Below, one piece after another: positions 44,246-53,143 of a stretch of 64,000 nt of DNA. The notes below the pieces were generated by a model. That model searched no databases and was not told where the DNA came from. It worked only from the letters and a program-made list of their open reading frames with translations. The stretch is taken from NCBI RefSeq assembly GCF_002218045.2, contig NZ_AP018686.1:992001-1056000 (forward strand), given 5' to 3'. Made by a program: the position numbers and the translations under genes. The stretch's first letter is position 1. Every line of letters starts with the position of its first letter. The stretch comes from Vibrio rumoiensis. Its GTDB lineage: Bacteria; Pseudomonadota; Gammaproteobacteria; Enterobacterales; Vibrionaceae.

Positions 44246-45775
44246 ATGAATAATAAAATTAAGAATATATTAAGATACAGACAATGGTTTTTCGCAACCG
44301 TTGCTACCGTTGGAATATTTATATTCGGTACGGGGATTATCGTTGTCCAATCTATACAATCCTATGATAGTACCATCCTTAAACGGCTCAATGCGGTTAT
44401 GTTAATAATTGAAGGTAAATTACACGACACCGATGAAATTATTCAACGTGCCAAACCTTTTATTGATAGCGCTTGTGCAACCACTCAACAAAAGCTTGTC
44501 GATATCATCATCGAATATGCTGAATTTCAAACGCTTAATATCGTAAAGAACAATGTTGTCACCTGCTCTACCAATCCTCGTATAGAACAAGTTGCCTACG
44601 TGCCTCTAGGCAAACCCAATAATAAGTTGTCTATTGTAGAGTCCTCAATTCTAACTCCGGGGGAAGTTATTGGTGCCATTAAAGAAGTTAATAATGGCAA
44701 TGGCGTGTTAATCACCATTAATGGAAAAGTATTCTACTCTATTCTCAAAAACCTTGGTGATAGTGATGATTATCAAATTCAATCCTCAACAATATTGTTT
44801 GATAAAAATGGGGTCATCCATAATAATCCACCAAAAAGTAATCTCATTGTTACCTCTGAAAAATATCACTTTAGTGTCACATCAAATGCATCACCTAGTG
44901 ATTATATTAATAACATTATTACCAATTACACCATTATCATTTTATTTATTGCCGTCATTTCTTTAATCATCGGTCGCTATGTTTTATTGAATGCTCAAAA
45001 AAACTCTAGCTTGCTTATTATGAAAGAAAGCCTTGCTGATAATGAATTTACCCCTTACGCACAACCAGTGATTGACTCAAATGGTGAATTATCGGGACTT
45101 GAAATACTCATTCGTTGGAATAATAAACACCTAGGCCTTGTTTACCCGGATGTATTCATACCGTTAGCCGAAGCTTCTGGTCTCATTATTCCAATGACAA
45201 CTCAATTGATGGAAAACACCTTCCATCAACTCGCATCAGTAGAAGACAAAATACCTAGCGGCTTTCATATCGGTTTCAATATTAGTGCTCAACATTTTGC
45301 TCAAGTAAACCAATCATCTCTCATTACCAGTTGTGAAAAATATATAAATAGCTCGCTCAATGCCAAAGCTCATGTTGTTTTAGAGCTAACAGAAAGACAA
45401 CCTATCGACAATTACGGTGAAGTTCGATCGGTATTTGATACGTTACATAAGATGGGCATCAAAATGGCGATTGATGATTTTGGTACTGGCCACTCAACGC
45501 TGTCATACATCAAAAATTTAAACTTTGATTTTATAAAAATAGATAAGAGTTTTATCGATTTAATTGGTTCTGATGCCATCGCGGCCCCATTAGTGGACAA
45601 CATCATCGATTTAGCCAAAAGGTTAAACTTGGCTATCGTCGCGGAAGGTGTCGAAACACAAGAACAATTAGACTACTTAAAAACCCATGATGTTGACTAC
45701 ATCCAAGGTTATTTTTATGGCAGACCGATACCACTTCAAGAATTTATTGAACATTACTTAAACAAGAATACTTAA
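44246..45775 (+). CDS. CSS-motif EAL-domain c-di-GMP phosphodiesterase (copy 2)
   Basis: A 509-residue paralog of the enzyme at 42129 with the same layout: N-terminal helix, periplasmic CSS domain (QSIQSYDSTIL; Cys about 77 in CATTQQK; CSTNPR), second helix (about 228-248) and EAL domain. It carries EILIRW, NISAQHF, ELTERQ, DDFGTGHS, KIDKSFIDLIGSDAI, VAEGVETQEQLDYLK and QGYFYGRP, so all catalytic residues are present. The EAL halves of the two copies are nearly collinear and much more alike than their periplasmic parts. The start has no clear ribosome site. The stop is only seven bases from the LysR gene stop. Confidence 0.9.
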   Translation: MNNKIKNILRYRQWFFATVATVGIFIFGTGIIVVQSIQSYDSTILKRLNAVMLIIEGKLHDTDEIIQRAKPFIDSACATTQQKLVDIIIEYAEFQTLNIVKNNVVTCSTNPRIEQVAYVPLGKPNNKLSIVESSILTPGEVIGAIKEVNNGNGVLITINGKVFYSILKNLGDSDDYQIQSSTILFDKNGVIHNNPPKSNLIVTSEKYHFSVTSNASPSDYINNIITNYTIIILFIAVISLIIGRYVLLNAQKNSSLLIMKESLADNEFTPYAQPVIDSNGELSGLEILIRWNNKHLGLVYPDVFIPLAEASGLIIPMTTQLMENTFHQLASVEDKIPSGFHIGFNISAQHFAQVNQSSLITSCEKYINSSLNAKAHVVLELTERQPIDNYGEVRSVFDTLHKMGIKMAIDDFGTGHSTLSYIKNLNFDFIKIDKSFIDLIGSDAIAAPLVDNIIDLAKRLNLAIVAEGVETQEQLDYLKTHDVDYIQGYFYGRPIPLQEFIEHYLNKNT

Positions 45776-45782
45776 AAACGAA

Positions 45783-46649
45783 CTAAACCAATTGATATAT
45801 TTTGTTGCAGGCTTCTATTAAGTGTTCAGCCAATAACTTACTTTGATTCGTTAATTGAGGTTGAACATGCAAAATCAAATCAAGTGGTGCAATATTCGGT
45901 AAACCATCATCTTGGGTAAGCACTCGATGCAAAGGGGTAACTAAACGTTTTGGCAATAAAGAAAGTCCTAGTCCCGCCTCTACAGCGCAACCAACGCCTG
46001 ATAAACTGGTTGTAATATAGGCCATGCGCCAACGTCGTCCTAGGGAATCTAACGTGTGTGACATTTCACTTCGATACAATCCTGTGCTGGGCAGACCAAC
46101 CAAAGGAACGATCTCCTTGTCTAAACTATGTAATGAATAGCCATCAATCCAGCACAAAGGTTCCGCCCATTTAGCGATACCATGCGCGCTGTCTGGGCGG
46201 TGTTTAACCAGTGCTATATCTAACTCGTTATTTTGAAACTGAGTCCATATATCGCTGCACATGCCACTTTTTACTTCTAAACGCGTTTCAGGAAAAGCTT
46301 TGGCAAACAAAGATAACGTCGGAACTAACTCATGCGTGGCGAAATCTTCAGGGACTCCGAGTTTAATTGGTCTTTGCTCTGCAGTACTCACAGTTTCGGC
46401 GATTGCTTCTTCCATCATGGCAAGAATTCGGCGAGCATGGCTAACAATGCGTTCACCTTCCATTGTAGGAGTCGCGTAGCGCTTTTTACGCACCAATAAC
46501 TCGCAGTCTAATTGTGCTTCAAGCTTGCGGATCTGCTGGCTAATCGTCGATTGAGTTAAGTGGGTACTATCGGCAGCACGAGTAAAACTCCCCGTATCCA
46601 CAACCGCGATTAAGCTGCGCAATAACACAGGATCTAATGTTGTATTCAT
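45783..46649 (-). CDS. LysR-family transcriptional regulator
   Basis: A 288-residue LysR-type regulator. The N-terminal winged helix is typical (LLRSLIAVVDTGSFTRAADSTHLTQSTIS), followed by a periplasmic-binding-protein-like effector domain. It is divergent from the ureidoglycine aminohydrolase gene, which is the usual arrangement for a LysR protein and its target. The effector is unknown; allantoin-pathway intermediates are a reasonable guess. A strong GAGGTGATAG precedes the ATG. A palindrome 36-52 bases upstream is a candidate autoregulatory operator. Confidence 0.85.
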   Translation of the reverse strand: MNTTLDPVLLRSLIAVVDTGSFTRAADSTHLTQSTISQQIRKLEAQLDCELLVRKKRYATPTMEGERIVSHARRILAMMEEAIAETVSTAEQRPIKLGVPEDFATHELVPTLSLFAKAFPETRLEVKSGMCSDIWTQFQNNELDIALVKHRPDSAHGIAKWAEPLCWIDGYSLHSLDKEIVPLVGLPSTGLYRSEMSHTLDSLGRRWRMAYITTSLSGVGCAVEAGLGLSLLPKRLVTPLHRVLTQDDGLPNIAPLDLILHVQPQLTNQSKLLAEHLIEACNKIYQLV

Positions 46650-46684
46650 CTATCACCTCATCCGACTCTTTAAATCAATTAATC

Positions 46685-46701
46685 TAGTGGATTTCCCACT
46701 A
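46685..46701. promoter_or_regulatory. Candidate LysR operator
   Basis: TAGTGG-N5-CCACTA, a perfect 6-bp inverted repeat with T and A ends, lies in the divergent gap between the LysR gene and allE, 36 bases before the LysR start. The shape is that of a LysR-family recognition site. Binding is inferred. Confidence 0.55.
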
Positions 46702-46762
46702 ATAGTAATTAAATTATTTAATTTTTAAATTACAACTGTGAAGCGCATAATAAATCTACACT

Positions 46763-46842
46763 CAAAGTAATTAGAGTTGCAGTGAGGCGACAAGTGAATG
46801 AACCGCCGGCAGCAAAGCTGCAGCTTCAAATACGATGGATAT
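46763..46842. repeat. Dispersed intergenic repeat upstream of allE
   Basis: It has a GTTGCAGTGAGGCGACAAG segment as in the ureB-ureC element, a GCAGC-AAA-GCTGC hairpin, and an end TCAAATACGATGGATAT that recurs as TTAAATACGATGGGTAG at 54438-54454 near pstC. It is therefore a mosaic of the two other elements. It lies between the LysR operator and the allE start and may affect allE expression or its leader. Confidence 0.7.
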
Positions 46843-46874
46843 ATCTTCACTCTCTTGTATGAAGGATCACAAGA

Positions 46875-47711
46875 ATGACCAATAAACACAGCTATTATTC
46901 TCCGCAGGGAGGCTTACCTCCGCAAACTCAACTGTTATCGGATCGCGCAGTATTAACCGAAGCTTACGCAATTATCCCTAAAGGCGTTTATAGCGATATC
47001 GTGACCAGCTTTTTACCTTTCTGGGAAGGGATGCGCATGTGGGTGATCGCTCGCCCTTTGAGTGGTTTTTCCGAAACGTTTTCTCAGTATATTGTCGAAA
47101 TTGAAGCCGGTGGTGGTTCCAATAAACCTGAACTCGATCCAGCGGCTCAAGGCGTATTGTTCGTGGTCGCAGGTGAAATGGACATTACTATTGAAGGCGA
47201 AAAACATCACATGACCGAAGGTGGTTATGCTTACCTGCCACCAAAATGCAATTGGACGGTACATAATAACAGCAATCAACCGGTTAAATTTCACTGGGTG
47301 CGTAAGGCGTATCAATATGTGGAAGGTTTAGAAGTACCCGAAGCTTTCGTGACCAATGAAAATGACATTGAGCCGATTCCAATGCCAGAAACCGATGATG
47401 CTTGGGCGACAACTCGCTTTGTTGATTCAACCGATATGCGCCACGATATGCACGTTAACATCGTGACTTTCCAACCAGGTGGTGTCATTCCATTTGATGA
47501 AACACACGTAATGGAACATGGGCTTTATGTCCTAGAAGGCAAAGCGGTCTATCACTTAAATCAACAATGGGTTGAAGTGGAAGCGGGTGATTTTATGTGG
47601 CTTCGTGCTTTCTGTCCACAATCTTGCTATGCCGGTGGTCCTGGCCCGTTCCGCTACTTATTGTATAAAGACGTAAACCGCCATATGCCGTTTATCCGTC
47701 CGACAAACTAA
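46875..47711 (+). CDS. allE: (S)-ureidoglycine aminohydrolase
   Basis: Bicupin enzyme that converts (S)-ureidoglycine to ureidoglycolate and ammonia in the allantoin branch of purine breakdown. The 278 residues match E. coli AllE (YlbA, 261). The start PQGGLPPQTQLLSDRAVLTE and two cupin halves (about 75-150 and 195-260) are characteristic, with MEHGLYVLEGKAVYHLN and WLRAFCPQSCYAGGPGPFRYL in the second half. It stands alone apart from a divergent LysR gene. No allantoinase or xanthine dehydrogenase gene is present in this window. AAGGATCACAAGA precedes the ATG. Confidence 0.9.
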   Translation: MTNKHSYYSPQGGLPPQTQLLSDRAVLTEAYAIIPKGVYSDIVTSFLPFWEGMRMWVIARPLSGFSETFSQYIVEIEAGGGSNKPELDPAAQGVLFVVAGEMDITIEGEKHHMTEGGYAYLPPKCNWTVHNNSNQPVKFHWVRKAYQYVEGLEVPEAFVTNENDIEPIPMPETDDAWATTRFVDSTDMRHDMHVNIVTFQPGGVIPFDETHVMEHGLYVLEGKAVYHLNQQWVEVEAGDFMWLRAFCPQSCYAGGPGPFRYLLYKDVNRHMPFIRPTN

Positions 47712-47740
47712 TCAACCTACGTACTTCAAAGGTATAAAAA

Positions 47741-47775
47741 AACCTAGCTTACTCAATAAAGAGATAAGCTAGGTT
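47741..47775. terminator. Terminator between allE and the kinase gene
   Basis: An 11-bp perfect stem (47741-47751 with 47765-47775), with seven A's on the 5' side, so the T run is on the minus strand. It lies 30 bases after allE and 120 bases downstream of the minus-strand kinase gene, and can serve both. Confidence 0.85.
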
Positions 47776-47894
47776 AACTATGCCCAAATTATAATATTTC
47801 GTGGGCATCAAAGGGGGGTTGAAGGGTACACGGTAAAACCGAATACACCGTTATGATGACAGTAACCATCCCAAACAAAAACAGAACAGTTTAT

Positions 47895-49340
47895 TTAACT
47901 TTCTTTCCTCATTTCATCATCCCCTTTATCTAACGAATGAATACGAAAGCAAATTTCAGGCGCTTGATAACTCACCTCAATCTTGTAGCCATTTAGCCCA
48001 CAAAGATTATTAACAATCGATAATCCTAAACCGTAGCGGTCATTTGAGGTTCTCGATTGATCGACCTGATACATAGGCTCTAATAACTGTGATATATCTT
48101 GAGCCGTTAATTCATTACGTACTTGGTTTCTTACTTCTAATACAAGTGAGCCTTGATGTTCTGTTAATACTACCGTAACGACTGAGTTATCTGGGCTATA
48201 AAATAAAGCATTATCAATCAAATTCACCAAAATCGTGTGGAGTGAAAATGAATCACCAACGACCAATGACTGCTCAATATCGATATGCACGCGCTCACTG
48301 ACGCTCTCAAACTTAAAAGCCAGCTCTTCTATCACCTCGGTGGTGAGTTGGTATAGATCTATCACCTCGTGCTCAATTTGAATCGTCGCTGATGTCGTTC
48401 GCTGTAATAGCAATAAATTATCGACAATTTTTTTCATTCGCTGAGCAATTTTAAGCATATCTTGTTTATAGGTTGCTCCGATACGTTCATCATCAGGATA
48501 ATGAATATAGACTTCACTCAAACTCATTATTTCTGCAATTGGGGTTTTTAACTCATGAGCAATATCGCCTGTTAAGCGCTTTTCATTTTGTAAAAACGCC
48601 TGATTGGCTTTAATAAAGGTATTTAACTCTTTGCGGATCGGCTCGATTTCTTCTACTTGCAAGTAAGGTGTCGGAATCTCTGTCACTGAATTTTGATCAT
48701 CAATTTTAATTTTCTTAATTTCAGCATTGATCGTTTGTAATGGTTTTAATCCTTTATCTACAATACGCACTGATATGTAACGCATCACAACGATGGAGAT
48801 AAAAAACGTCACAATCAATAAGGTATCGACCAACATTAACATATGCTCTAGCGAATTAGTTGATTGATAGATTGTTAAATAAACCGGGTGTTCATGTGTC
48901 ACCGAAAGCTGTTCGGATTCTGGTAAAAAATGGGAAAGAAACGCTCTTCCCTCTTCCCCATTTGGCAAGGTGACATCCAGTAATTGATTGGTATTTAATG
49001 GCAGTGAAAGTTTTAACAGCTCAATATCAGGGTATTCAGTTAACGATTGAGACCGCTTTAAACTTTGATTTTGAGTCCAGAGTTGATAATAGTAGATGTC
49101 TTCATCTTCATAGTCCGAAATCACCTTATCATCGAAATCTAAATGTCCATTTGAAACCTTAACTAACGATTTCATATAGTTCGCTTTATTGATCAGCGAC
49201 TTATCGAATTGATTATCAACCCAGCTATCTAGGCTTAAATCTATTGAAAGGTAAACGGCAAAAATAATAATCCCAAACACCACCGAAATAGAATTCACTA
49301 AGTTGCGCTTAATCGATGACGCTCGCACAGGAATAATCAT
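47895..49340 (-). CDS. Sensor histidine kinase of an envelope-response system
   Basis: Membrane histidine kinase, 481 residues. A first helix near residues 13-31, a periplasmic sensor of about 125 residues, a second helix near 162-180, and the kinase core: H box DIAHELKTPIAE, N box NLIDNALFYS, G box DRYGLGLSIVNNL. It overlaps the response regulator stop by one base (TAATG). Cotranscription with eptA and dgkA suggests that it senses cationic peptides, low Mg, pH or other envelope cues, as PmrB- or CarS-type kinases do. This is inferred from context. Confidence 0.88.
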   Translation of the reverse strand: MIIPVRASSIKRNLVNSISVVFGIIIFAVYLSIDLSLDSWVDNQFDKSLINKANYMKSLVKVSNGHLDFDDKVISDYEDEDIYYYQLWTQNQSLKRSQSLTEYPDIELLKLSLPLNTNQLLDVTLPNGEEGRAFLSHFLPESEQLSVTHEHPVYLTIYQSTNSLEHMLMLVDTLLIVTFFISIVVMRYISVRIVDKGLKPLQTINAEIKKIKIDDQNSVTEIPTPYLQVEEIEPIRKELNTFIKANQAFLQNEKRLTGDIAHELKTPIAEIMSLSEVYIHYPDDERIGATYKQDMLKIAQRMKKIVDNLLLLQRTTSATIQIEHEVIDLYQLTTEVIEELAFKFESVSERVHIDIEQSLVVGDSFSLHTILVNLIDNALFYSPDNSVVTVVLTEHQGSLVLEVRNQVRNELTAQDISQLLEPMYQVDQSRTSNDRYGLGLSIVNNLCGLNGYKIEVSYQAPEICFRIHSLDKGDDEMRKES

Positions 49341-50017
49341 TACTTCGTCTCTTCAACGAAATAGCCAAACCCGCGTTTATTTTTAACCGGTAAAACGCCC
49401 CCTAATGCTCGGGCTTTTTTTCGCACCGACGATAAGTGCGACTCGATGGTATTTTTCGATAAGTAATCAAACGTCCCAACAACGGCTTCGCTGATCATTT
49501 CCACATTCACTACTCGACCTTTGGCTGAAAATAAACATTCAATGATTTTAAATTCATTACGAGTCAATTCGAGCTCTTGATTTTGGTAGCTGAAACTTTT
49601 GGTTTCAAGGTCTAAACAAAACCCTCCAACTTGATGACTATTGCCTTGTTGTAGTAATTGCCCGCGGCGTAAGATCGCCAAAATACGCGCATGTAATTCT
49701 TCAAACGAGAATGGTTTGGTTAAGTAGTCATCCGCGCCTTGCATTAAACCATCAATTTTATCTTGAGGAAGTGTCTTAGCCGAGAGTATGAGTACCTTAG
49801 TCTGAATACCTTGTTGACGCATGGTACGCAAAATACTCATACCATCGACATTGGGCAGCATTAAATCGAGAATAATTAAATCATATTGATGATTCAGTGC
49901 CATCGTTAAACCGACAGAACCATCACCCGTTTCATCAACAGTGAAGCCGAGGTTATTCAAACCAACAATAAGACCTCGTCGCAATGCTTCTGAATCTTCA
50001 ATCACCAATAATTTCAT
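49340..50017 (-). CDS. OmpR-family response regulator
   Basis: A 225-residue response regulator with an N-terminal receiver (LLVIEDSEAL, phospho-acceptor Asp in LIILDLMLPNVDG, Lys in DYLTKPFSFEEL) and a C-terminal winged helix (LTRNEFKIIECLF... NTIESHLSSVRKKAR). It is the partner of the kinase downstream. ATG 50017 is chosen because it opens the receiver fold and follows GGAAATAG. It is a candidate activator of the eptA-dgkA genes upstream on the same transcript. Confidence 0.9.
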   Translation of the reverse strand: MKLLVIEDSEALRRGLIVGLNNLGFTVDETGDGSVGLTMALNHQYDLIILDLMLPNVDGMSILRTMRQQGIQTKVLILSAKTLPQDKIDGLMQGADDYLTKPFSFEELHARILAILRRGQLLQQGNSHQVGGFCLDLETKSFSYQNQELELTRNEFKIIECLFSAKGRVVNVEMISEAVVGTFDYLSKNTIESHLSSVRKKARALGGVLPVKNKRGFGYFVEETK

Positions 50018-50079
50018 TTTGTCTATTTCCGTATTCAAAACTGTCAATGTGAAAGGGTTATTTGACATCGAGTTCATGA

Positions 50080-50457
50080 TCAAAATAAAGGATAAACAAT
50101 CACACCCCACACCATGGCTGACATAATCATACTCAGTGTCACCACTGCAGAACCAATATTTTTCGCCACGCCAGATAAAGTGTGATATTCCAAGCCTACA
50201 CGGTCGACGACCGCTTCGATGGCGGTATTGACCATTTCAGCAAATAGCACAAACATTAACGATAAAATTAAGAAAACCGATTGCACTGCGCTGATATCAA
50301 GGTAGCAAGCTAAGACTGTTAATGGAAGAAACAACACTAACTCTTGTTGAAAAGCGGCTTCATTTTTTAGCATCCACTTCAAACCGTTAAAGCTATGCTT
50401 TAGGGTAAAGATAATACGCATAATACCGGTACGTTTGACGACAATTTTTTCATTCAT
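50080..50457 (-). CDS. dgkA: Diacylglycerol kinase DgkA
   Basis: A small trimeric membrane kinase, 125 residues, that turns the diacylglycerol left by phosphoethanolamine or osmoregulated-glucan transfer into phosphatidic acid. It has three membrane helices and the family signature EMVNTAIEAVVDRVGLEYH followed by GVAKNIGSAVVTLS. Directly downstream of eptA, it recycles the by-product of EptA, which explains the linkage. Confidence 0.93.
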   Translation of the reverse strand: MNEKIVVKRTGIMRIIFTLKHSFNGLKWMLKNEAAFQQELVLFLPLTVLACYLDISAVQSVFLILSLMFVLFAEMVNTAIEAVVDRVGLEYHTLSGVAKNIGSAVVTLSMIMSAMVWGVIVYPLF

Positions 50458-50481
50458 ATTAATTAGTAAACTCTATTAAAT

Positions 50482-52128
50482 TTATCTATGACAGTTTGAA
50501 AATAAATCCAAATCTGCTTGCTTATCTTTGGTTTCAACTCCATACAACCCGATTAAACTGTGAAAAAAGTTATCGTGTGAATAATTAGGTTGTTGAGCTT
50601 CCTGTTTTACGCAAGCAGCATCAATGTGTTTTTGTTGAGCATATTGCTCTGGCAACCATAATAACCAAGGCACTGTGGTTTGCTCTTTAGGGGCAATAGC
50701 ATAAGGCGTTCCATGCAAATATAAACCATTCTCTCCTAATGACTCACCATGATCCGACACATACATCAGCGCGACATTATAGTCCTTAGAGTAGCCCTTC
50801 AATTGTTCAATGACTTGCGCCAAAAAGAAGTCAGTATATACCAGAGTATTATCATAAACATTGGTAATTTCTTGGTCGGTACATTGCTCGATATCTTTAC
50901 GATTACACCACGGGGCAAATTTTGCCATTTCCACAGGAAAACGCTGGAAATATGTCGGCCCGTGACTGCCGATGGCGTGCAAAACGACTAATTTATTCTT
51001 ATGATCTTTTTCAATAAATTGCTTTGCCGGCTTAATCATCACTTGGTCAAAGCAGGTATTTCCATCACATAAGGTCTCATCACTTCCAGGATCAATATTG
51101 ATTAATTGAGTATGATGCGCGACGCCTTTATCCCCACCATCATTATCAACCCACAGCGTTTCTACGCCGGCTTTAGCAATAATGTCCACCGCATTATCTT
51201 GCGCATTCGCTTTCGCCTTGTTGTATTGAGTTCGATTCATATTCGAGAACATACATGGCACCGACAATGCCGTATAAGTGCCACACGATGACACATCTTT
51301 AAATGAAATGAGCCCTAAATCTTTGGTATACGGTTGAGTATCGCGAGCATAGCCATTATCAGTAAAGTTCATGGCGCGCGCCGTTTCACCTAGCACCATC
51401 ACCACTAGCGTCGGCTTACCATTTTCCGTGGGCATCAGCTTGGCATCATCCCCTAACGATTGGTATGGCAAAGGTTTGGTTAAGTAATTACGTCTGAGAT
51501 ATTTATAAGCATCATAAACATGAGCAGGAATAATCATCCGATTGAGATATTTGTTATTTCGCCCAACCGAAGCGTAATCTTTATAAGTGGTAATCGCGAT
51601 CACTGAAATCCCAACCAAGGCAACCAACACCAAGATAACTCTCGCCGCAACCTCGCGAAAAATGGATGGCCTATACTCAATTTTTACCCATAACAGCAAC
51701 AGACTTGGAATGACCCCAAAACCTAATAAGTACAGCACCGAACGAACATTAAAATAGAACAAAATTTCCGAGACATTAGTTTCAATTACATTCTCGATCA
51801 TTGAGGTATCGAATAACACGTGAAATTCATGCTCGGCATACAAAGCCAGCGCTGAAGTTAATGTCAAAATAATAAAGAAAGGTTTTAAAATAATTGGCAA
51901 CGCAAAAATGGAAAAAATAACAATAAAGGCAAAAAGTAAAACAAAAGGCGCCGTATAAGGAAACCAAAAATCAGGGACATCCTGACTCAAAGAAAATATT
52001 TTAGCCACGATAGGAAAGTTAAGAATAAAGCCATAATAAAAAGCCAGCCATACCACCAAGGTTGTCACTTTGACACTTGGTCGATAAAAACTGTCTGAAC
52101 CGCATAAACGAGAAATAAACGTCAACAT
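50482..52128 (-). CDS. eptA: Lipid A phosphoethanolamine transferase EptA
   Basis: Inner-membrane metalloenzyme that adds phosphoethanolamine to lipid A, reducing its negative charge and raising resistance to polymyxin and other cationic peptides. The 548 residues match E. coli EptA (547). Five N-terminal helices (about 20-175) are followed by the periplasmic sulfatase-like domain. The zinc and nucleophile segments are visible: LGETARAMNF, SCGTYTALSVPCMFSN with nucleophile Thr, HAIGSHGPTYFQR and VSDHGESLGENGLYLHG. ATG 52128 opens the first helix properly; the longer frame upstream is non-homologous. First gene of the eptA-dgkA-regulator-kinase unit. Confidence 0.93.
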   Translation of the reverse strand: MLTFISRLCGSDSFYRPSVKVTTLVVWLAFYYGFILNFPIVAKIFSLSQDVPDFWFPYTAPFVLLFAFIVIFSIFALPIILKPFFIILTLTSALALYAEHEFHVLFDTSMIENVIETNVSEILFYFNVRSVLYLLGFGVIPSLLLLWVKIEYRPSIFREVAARVILVLVALVGISVIAITTYKDYASVGRNNKYLNRMIIPAHVYDAYKYLRRNYLTKPLPYQSLGDDAKLMPTENGKPTLVVMVLGETARAMNFTDNGYARDTQPYTKDLGLISFKDVSSCGTYTALSVPCMFSNMNRTQYNKAKANAQDNAVDIIAKAGVETLWVDNDGGDKGVAHHTQLINIDPGSDETLCDGNTCFDQVMIKPAKQFIEKDHKNKLVVLHAIGSHGPTYFQRFPVEMAKFAPWCNRKDIEQCTDQEITNVYDNTLVYTDFFLAQVIEQLKGYSKDYNVALMYVSDHGESLGENGLYLHGTPYAIAPKEQTTVPWLLWLPEQYAQQKHIDAACVKQEAQQPNYSHDNFFHSLIGLYGVETKDKQADLDLFSNCHR

Positions 52129-52292
52129 AAGAGTTACACCATAATTAGAATGGCGGCAGCATATGAGCTTAAACTGAAGATTAGCTGAAGATACACTGAA
52201 ACTTAGCGCAAGATGGCTAAGCCTAATTGCCAAACTATACTCAAGGTGTATGCTGGAGTAGTTGATTTTTCGAAAGAAACGAGGAGAAACGC

Positions 52293-53081
52293 ATGAAAGA
52301 CACACCACTTGGATTTGTGAAGGGCACAGTGATCAAACGCATTGATTGGGATGACCACTTATTTTCACTACGTGTCCAAGCTCCCGCTAACGCCTTTCCA
52401 ACTCCTGCTTTCACCGCCGGTCAATTTAGCAAGCTTGCCGCCCTTAACGAGCAGGGTGAATGGGTAAGACGCGCCTATTCTATGGTCAACAAACCTCATC
52501 TCACCGACGATCAAATCGAATTGGAATTTTTAGTGATTGAAATTCCCGATGGCAAACTCACGCCATTACTCGGCCATATAAAAGAAGGTGATCAGATATT
52601 AGTCGGCACTTTACCAGCTGGCTTTATGACCATTGACGAAGTGCCTGAAACCGCAACCGACTTATGGATGCTTTCAACGGGAACCGGAATCGGCCCATTT
52701 TTATCCATATTAGAAGAAGTAGATCAATGTCAACGCTTTGAACATTTAGTCTTAGTGCATGCGGTTCGTACGAAAGCAGAACTCGTGTACAAAGATAAAA
52801 TCATGGCATTAATGAAAACCTATCAAGGTAGACTGCGCTATGTGCCGATTGTTTCACGTGAAGAAACGCCAGGGGCATTATCTGGTCGAATTCCTCAGCG
52901 AATCCAAGATGGTAGTTTAGAACAAGCTGCGCACGTAAAACTCAGTCACGATGAGAGTTTTTTATATCTGTGTGGCAACCCAGATATGATCCATGATACT
53001 CGTGATACGTTGCAACAAATGGGCTATAAAAAACACTTACGCCGTGAAGCCGGCCAGTTTAGCTTTGAGAACTACTGGTAA
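52293..53081 (+). CDS. fpr: Ferredoxin/flavodoxin-NADP+ reductase
   Basis: FAD enzyme that moves electrons between NADPH and ferredoxin/flavodoxin, 262 residues. FAD contact RAYSMVNKP (about 59-67), pyrophosphate region LIGTLPAGFMT-like, NADP motif LSTGTGIGPFLSILEE (about 128-143) and the C terminus REAGQFSFENYW. The aromatic terminal Trp is of the bacterial class I FPR type. GAGGAGAAACGC precedes the ATG. A terminator lies 23 bases after the stop. Confidence 0.9.
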   Translation: MKDTPLGFVKGTVIKRIDWDDHLFSLRVQAPANAFPTPAFTAGQFSKLAALNEQGEWVRRAYSMVNKPHLTDDQIELEFLVIEIPDGKLTPLLGHIKEGDQILVGTLPAGFMTIDEVPETATDLWMLSTGTGIGPFLSILEEVDQCQRFEHLVLVHAVRTKAELVYKDKIMALMKTYQGRLRYVPIVSREETPGALSGRIPQRIQDGSLEQAAHVKLSHDESFLYLCGNPDMIHDTRDTLQQMGYKKHLRREAGQFSFENYW

Positions 53082-53103
53082 TTCCCCTCACCTATACCAA
53101 CTT

Positions 53104-53143
53104 AAGCCAAAGAATAATCCAACTACTGCTTATTCTTTGGCTT
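53104..53143 (+). terminator. Terminator after fpr
   Basis: AAGCCAAAGAATAA (53104-53117) pairs perfectly with TTATTCTTTGGCTT (53130-53143), followed by TAATAA rather than a pure T run. Confidence 0.8.
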
